Positions 14,343 through 19,376 of a DNA stretch of 19,376 nt are shown here, piece by piece. Under the pieces are notes generated by a model. The model was given only the letters and a program-made list of their open reading frames with translations. It was not told the origin of the DNA and did no database searches. The first letter of the stretch is position 1. Each line of letters starts with the position of its first letter. A program made the translations under genes and the position numbers. Origin of the DNA: an uncultured Prevotella sp. (GTDB lineage Bacteria; Bacteroidota; Bacteroidia; Bacteroidales; Bacteroidaceae); NCBI GenBank assembly GCA_905210845.1, contig CAJLYG010000038.1, positions 1 to 19,376 of the forward strand. Direction: 5' to 3'.

Positions 14343-16175
14343 TTATTCCCAACCTGGGTTTTGTACCAGTCCATAGCCTTTGTTTACTTCCTTCGAGGGG
14401 AAAGCACTGAGGTTCAAGCGTGGATCCCATCCGTCTTTCCACCAGAACCGAGCGTACTTGGTGAGGGTAAAAGGAACGAGCTTATAGGCTCCGGTGTTCT
14501 TGTTCTTATAGACATGTAGCCCATGGAGCTGTTTCTCGAAGATATCATATCTCTTCCAGCGGATCAGGTCGAAGAACCTTACCTCCTCATAAGCGAACTC
14601 AACGGCGCGCTCATGCAAGACGGCTTCACGGAACTGCTCTTGGGTCATCCCACTCTTCAAAGGGGGCATCTCGACACGGGCACGTACTTTATTGATGGCA
14701 GCATACGCCTCTGTGGTTGGCCCGCCATTATATTCGTTCAATGCCTCGGCATAGTTAAGGTATACCTCTGCTAACCGCATGTAGGGCCATTGGATAGGAC
14801 GCGTATAGGCTTCCGTATTACGATCAAGTCCCCATTTGCGGCAGATCAGCCCGGAAGCACAACTCAGCTGATGGATACGTCCCTGCTTCCAATCGGATCC
14901 CTTAGGATAGTTGACAGGATCGGAGGAAAGGACATCTGTCATGTTTGCTGTCCTACCATTATACCGGTCACCGTCAAGGATGAAGTTCTCATACATTCTG
15001 GGGTCGCGATTCTTGAAAGGATTCGCTGCCTCCTCGGGATTCTTCCAGTCGAAATCGCTTCCGTCCTTGAGCTGGAACATATCCAAGAACTCCTTGGTGG
15101 GACAATATGCGCCCCAGCGCAGTCCTTTGTCAAAGTACGAATTCTGGTTGATATTGAGGATACCCCTCCTCACGGAAATGAGCGACTCTGTGGTTCCCCG
15201 GTCAAAATAAGCGCTGGTATAAGCCTCACGACAGTCTTTCGTCCCATCGTCTCCTGCTTCCACAAGCTTGTAATATCCGTTCTTGGCAAGGGCATCAAAG
15301 AATTCCTTGCAAGCGTCAACAGCCAATTTCCAACGGTTCTTGTCATAGTTGCCAAACCATGCCATGTGCTTGTCGGCTGCCTCGCCTTGATAATAGGGCT
15401 GATCGGCATTGAACAAAGGACTGGCCACAAAGAGCAAAACTCGTGTCTTCAATGCCATGGCACTTGCCTTCGTGAATCGACCATCCCAATTGTCTCTTTC
15501 CTCATCGCTGATCCTCCAAGGAAGATCAGGACAAGCGATGGCATCATCCAACAGCTTGATAATGAAGTCAACGGTCTCCTGAAGGGTGGCACGTGCCGGC
15601 ATTTCCTTATCGTTTATATCGATGGCATGGTCGATGATGGGAAGTGCACCATAATGGCGGAGCATGTGTGCATAGTACACAGCGATCACGACCTTGGCTT
15701 CTGCCTTCATCCGCGATTTGTCCGCATCACTCATGTCCGGCACCCTGTCTACATTCTCATAGAAGAGCCAGGCATGACGAATACCTGTCCAGAATCCTGA
15801 ACCTGTATAGCGCATCTTCGTGGGAGGCCATCCTGTATCTTCCGTCGCTGCGTTATAAAGACCGGGATAATAATATTTCTGCATGGAGGAATAGCCCATA
15901 TTGTCATAGTTGATGTCAGTAAACGACTCAACGGTACTGAACTCCATCTGCGTGGAATAGCCACTGGTCTCCATGCCGTAGGGCAGATACTGATAACTCT
16001 TCCACAATACGCGAGACGCATACTCTGAAGTGGAGAACACGGTATCGATGGTCACATCAGAACTGGGTGGCTTCTGTAGGAACTTATCGCCAAAAGCCAT
16101 GTCCTCACAAGAAACGGTCAGTGCCAACAGAACTACTGACAAACTGCCCATGATGATATTTTTTATCTTTTTCAT
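14343..16175 (-). CDS. SusD/RagB-family glycan-binding lipoprotein (SusD-2)
   Basis: A 610-residue lipoprotein with lipobox ALTVSC and Cys23, followed by Glu-Asp, in keeping with surface export. Family features are MRYTGSGFWTGIRHAWLFYENV in the N-terminal half (given here in part), the YLNYAEALNEYNGG segment, KVRARVEMPPL, HERAVEFAYEEVRFFDLIRWKRYD and the C-terminal GLVQNPGWE. It begins 12 nt after the SusC-2 stop, the usual susC-susD spacing. It is intact although its partner SusC-2 is frameshifted, so if the shift is real this lipoprotein would lack its own transporter. Ligand unknown. Confidence 0.95.
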   Translation of the reverse strand: MKKIKNIIMGSLSVVLLALTVSCEDMAFGDKFLQKPPSSDVTIDTVFSTSEYASRVLWKSYQYLPYGMETSGYSTQMEFSTVESFTDINYDNMGYSSMQKYYYPGLYNAATEDTGWPPTKMRYTGSGFWTGIRHAWLFYENVDRVPDMSDADKSRMKAEAKVVIAVYYAHMLRHYGALPIIDHAIDINDKEMPARATLQETVDFIIKLLDDAIACPDLPWRISDEERDNWDGRFTKASAMALKTRVLLFVASPLFNADQPYYQGEAADKHMAWFGNYDKNRWKLAVDACKEFFDALAKNGYYKLVEAGDDGTKDCREAYTSAYFDRGTTESLISVRRGILNINQNSYFDKGLRWGAYCPTKEFLDMFQLKDGSDFDWKNPEEAANPFKNRDPRMYENFILDGDRYNGRTANMTDVLSSDPVNYPKGSDWKQGRIHQLSCASGLICRKWGLDRNTEAYTRPIQWPYMRLAEVYLNYAEALNEYNGGPTTEAYAAINKVRARVEMPPLKSGMTQEQFREAVLHERAVEFAYEEVRFFDLIRWKRYDIFEKQLHGLHVYKNKNTGAYKLVPFTLTKYARFWWKDGWDPRLNLSAFPSKEVNKGYGLVQNPGWE

Positions 16176-16187
16176 TGCTTTCTTCTT

Positions 16188-19100
16188 TTAAATGCCAATA
16201 CGTAAACCAAAATTCAATATCTTGATCATCGGATAAGCGGTCCCGTTCGGATTGGTCTCCGGATCGCAGACTTTCAGCTTATCAAAGGTCAGTAGGTTAT
16301 AGCCTGACAAGGACACTCTCAACGAAGAGACATGCAACTTCTGGGTGACGGACCGTGGCAGGGAATAGCCTAACTCGATGTTCTTTAAGCGAAGATAAGA
16401 GGCATTGCGCAACCACAGGTCGGAACTCATATAGTTATGGCCCTTGCTACGGAATGACAAAGCGGGTGCCTTGGCAGAGTTTCCTTTCTCTGGTGTCCAG
16501 GCATCATCGACCATGTACTTCATCAGACTGAAATTATTGCTGTGACCAAAAGGCTCCAGGTAGGTGGAACTCAGCATACGAGAGGTCTTAAAGGCTCCCG
16601 ACCAAGTCATCGACAGGTCAAAGCCCTTGTAGGAGAATCCCATGTTGATACCCATGGAATACAGAGGATACATCGGATAGCCAATATCCCGGACATCCTT
16701 CTCGTCAATCTTCCCATCCCCATTCAGGTCTTTGTACTTCACGTCACCTGCCAAGGGGATGTATCCACTACCTTGGTCGGGGATGCCGCCTTCCTTGCCT
16801 TTCAGGCTCTCATAGTTCTTCACGTCTTCCTCCGAGATAACCGTCGGTGACATAGCCGAAATTCTGAGAGACAGGTTTACCTGTGCGTTGCATCCATTCA
16901 TAAGGATATTTCACCTCATCCATATAGATGATCTTGTTGCGGGCATACGACAAGCTAGCTCCTACATAATATCTGAAGTCACGGACATGACTGTCCCACC
17001 TGACATTGATCTCATATCCATGGTTGTCTACCTTTCCCATATTCACGGTAGGCAAGGAAACGGCAAGATAACCGGGAATGACACCACGGGAGATCAGGAT
17101 GTTCTTGCGATGCTCGATGAAGTAATCGAAGTTGATGGTCAACTGGTTCTTGATCAACTTCATATCTGCGCCTAAGTTGGTCTTGACTGACGTCTCCCAA
17201 GTAACTAATGGATTGCCCAACTTTCCTTCAGCTGCGCCAGGGATCTTAGAGCCTGTGGTAACGCCAAAACTGTAATTGCCACTGCTCAGGTAATAGGTAC
17301 TGGGAAGGTAAAGGAAACGGGAGCTGTCGCTTGTCAGGTCGTTTCCGACCTTTCCTAAGGAAGCCCTCAGCTTCAAGTAGCCCACTGCTTTCTTCAAAGG
17401 CTTGAAGAATCCTTCCTCAGAGAGAATCCATCCTAAGGAACCGGCAGGGAAAAAACCATAGCGATGACCCTTTGCAAAGTTCTCCGAGCCATTATATCCC
17501 ATACTAAAATCAGCAAGGTAACGGGTCTTGTAATCATAAGTGGCACGACCCACAAAGCCTACGTAGCTCCTGGGGATGCCGGGATAGCTGCCTGCAGGAT
17601 AGTATTTCATGGTCTGGTTGTACATGGCCAAGGCACTGACATGATGGGGACCGAAGTCGCGCTTGTAGTTGAAGGCTCCCTCAAGATACCAGTTCCTGGA
17701 GAGTCCATCCGACTCACTATATCCAATCTTCTGATATTCCTGGATGAGCTTCAACTGCACCTCTCCATCTTTCAAGTATGCCTCATATGCCGTCATGCGA
17801 CCTTCGCGGCGCTTGTAAATGGAGACACCGCTGTTATAGGCTCCCTTGATATGGAAGGACAATCCCTTGGTAATGGCATCCAACTGCTGGGTGAGCTGCA
17901 TGTCGAAGTTCAGCACATTGTTCGCATAGGTGTTGTATCCCTTGCCATAATAGACGTTCAGGGCATCTTGCACATCCGTGAACTTACTGTTGTATACGCG
18001 GATGCGCTTGCCATCGACGATCCCTGCCCCGCTGAAAGGAGCGGCGGTATAGATATCCCGAAAAAGATAGGAGACCGTTGACGTACTTCCATTGTTATAG
18101 TTGGGCTGTTGCCGATTGTTCAGGTATCCTCCTACATTCACCTTCAAGTTAGTCGTGCTCGTGAGTCCAAGGTCAAGGTTCAGGCGATAGTTGTAACGAT
18201 TATATCGGAAGCCCTTGTCGTTGGCATTATGAAAGGTCTTGAAGAATCCATCCTGAGTAAACGCCCCGATGGAAGCGAAGTATTTCACCCTGTCGGATCC
18301 TCCAGATATATTGAAGTTGTACTGCATCTGCAAGGAAGCCTTCCGAATCAGCATGTCCACCCAATCCGTGCTGGGATGTGTGAGCGGGGAGGAACCATCC
18401 TTGTACTTCTGGAGGTCGTCCTCGTTGAACATCAGCTGGTCTTCGGAAACGCCATCGTGCAACTGTGCCCCGTTGTATGCCGTCGCCCATCCATAGCTAT
18501 CCTCGTACTCTGGCAAGCGTGTAGGGAACTGTAACGCAGTGGTAGCAGAGAAAGAAATCTTTGCCTTCCCCTTGCTTCCACGCTTGGTAGTAACCAAGAT
18601 GACACCATTGGCACCACGCACGCCGAACACGGCAGTGGCAGATGCATCCTTCAAGACGGTGATATTGTCTACTTCATTGGGGTCTAACTGGAAGAAGGAA
18701 CGCTCTACCCCATCTACTAAGATCAGCGGCGAGGAGAGCCCAGTGCTCAGGGAGCCTACACCACGAATAAATAAGGTAGGACTATCCGCACCTGGCGCAC
18801 CGCTCATCTGGATACTCGACAAGCCCGTCACCTTACCGGCGAGGGCATTACCCATATTGGCTACAGGTGCCTTCAGCAGATCTTCCTGGTTGACCGAGGA
18901 GATTGCACCGGTGACGGTAACCTTCTTTGTCGTACCATAGGCGATCACCTGGACACCTTGTAAGGTGGTGGCGTCTTCTTTCATTTCAACTTGCAAAGGC
19001 TTCGATGACTTGCAAACCACAGAGGTGGGCATATATCCCACGCAGGTGATGTCTAACCGGGAACCCACCGGAACCTGGATAGTAAACTGACCGTTCACAT

Positions 19101-19308
19101 CTGTGACTGTGGCAGTCTTCGTGCCATGAACCATGATAGTCGCGCCAATGATGGGACCATCGCTACCGGTTACCGTACCGCGCACCTCTATGGTTCCCTT
19201 CCTTTGCAACACTTCTTGTACAACTGTAGAAGCATGGACAGGCAGGATAAACCCTGTGCCGGACAGCATCAGTGCAAAAATCCCATAAGGAATAATTGAT
19301 CTTTTCAT
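16188..19308 (-). pseudogene. SusC-family TonB-dependent transporter (SusC-2), interrupted by a frameshift near 16836
   Basis: The 5' frame starts at 19308 and runs 832 codons to a stop at 16810. A signal peptide ends near VHA. A carboxypeptidase-D regulatory-like domain covers about 38-115 (VRGTVTGSDGPIIGATI, VTDVNGQFTIQVP, VGYMPTS). The plug spans about 127-240 and is followed by barrel. After FGYVTDGY (ending at 16837) the normal SusC sequence continues in the next frame from SEEDVKNYESLKG (16835 on) through DVKYKDLNGDGKIDEKDVRDIGYP to the C-terminal strand ILNFGLRIGI at 16188. Joined, the product would be about 1,039 residues, normal for SusC. One extra base, or 2 or 5 missing bases, would account for the shift. 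No recognisable slippery site is present. Without the last roughly 215 residues the barrel could not close. It may be a true mutation or a sequencing error. Confidence 0.9.
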
Positions 19309-19376
19309 TTATCTTGCATTTAGTAAAATAGTATTGTCTAAGCTCTTTCCCCATAATAGGCATCATGACTTGCCCC

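Noticed and set aside
14790..15800. A 336-codon open frame on the plus strand
   Set aside because: It lies wholly antisense to susD-2, whose protein matches its family throughout. The plus-strand product has no recognisable domain and no promoter or signal peptide.
16810..16870. Programmed +1 frameshifting in SusC-2
   Set aside because: No slippery codon, rare-codon pause or stop codon sits at the junction, and I know of no such mechanism in SusC genes.
16188..16901. A separate gene starting at the ATG at 16901
   Set aside because: Its first 20-odd residues are an out-of-frame reading of the SusC-2 sequence TGKPVSQNFGYVTDG. Real SusC similarity begins only at SEEDV, so it is the 3' part of the frameshifted gene.

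Overview
The window looks like a chromosomal segment of a Gram-negative Bacteroidota, most likely a Bacteroidales species of the Prevotella/Segatella type. The evidence is two SusC/SusD outer-membrane pairs, SusD lipoprotein signals, Bacteroidota-type promoters (TTTG-N20-TAnnTTTG) and a DUF4476 protein. The species call is inference. No insertion sequence, integrase, CRISPR array or phage gene is visible.

Layout from left to right. Positions 1-41 (minus) hold the 5' half of a tRNA-Tyr(GUA) cut by the window edge, with its promoter at 59-90. Positions 199-4349 (minus) are a tight four-gene operon read as adenylation enzyme (DltA-like), acyl carrier protein, MBOAT O-acyltransferase and an SGNH-like transferase. 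This resembles a dlt pathway in an organism not expected to have teichoic acids. The MBOAT ends in FIYIQF, which matches the C-terminal tyrosine 'acyl shuttle' described for MBOAT acylation systems, so all the parts needed to activate, export and attach an acyl group (D-alanine is the best guess) to an envelope glycan appear to be present. Positions 4542-5201 (plus) encode an exported protein with a BamE/SmpA-like N-terminus and a DUF4476 C-terminus, behind its own promoter.

Positions 5387-19308 form a polysaccharide-utilisation region. A GH78 alpha-L-rhamnosidase (plus, own promoter) converges, with only 3 nt between stop codons, on a long minus-strand operon. In transcription order that operon is SusC-2, SusD-2, SusC-1, SusD-1 and a multidomain GH16 endoglycanase. 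SusC-2 is broken by a frameshift near 16836. SusC-1 is intact but lacks the usual N-terminal carboxypeptidase-regulatory-like domain. A perfect 14-bp stem-loop lies between susD-1 and the GH16 gene. The likely scheme is that GH16 cuts a polymer outside the cell or at its surface, the SusC-1/SusD-1 pair imports oligosaccharides, and the rhamnosidase removes alpha-L-rhamnose. The substrate cannot be read from the sequence.

No gene-free stretch exceeds about 200 bases. The longest are 4350-4541 (divergent region between the dlt-like operon and the BamE/DUF4476 gene, holding one recognisable promoter), 5202-5359 (promoter of the rhamnosidase) and 42-198 (tRNA promoter plus the end of the dlt-like operon). 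In 19309-19376 I see only the leader of SusC-2, with no clear promoter.
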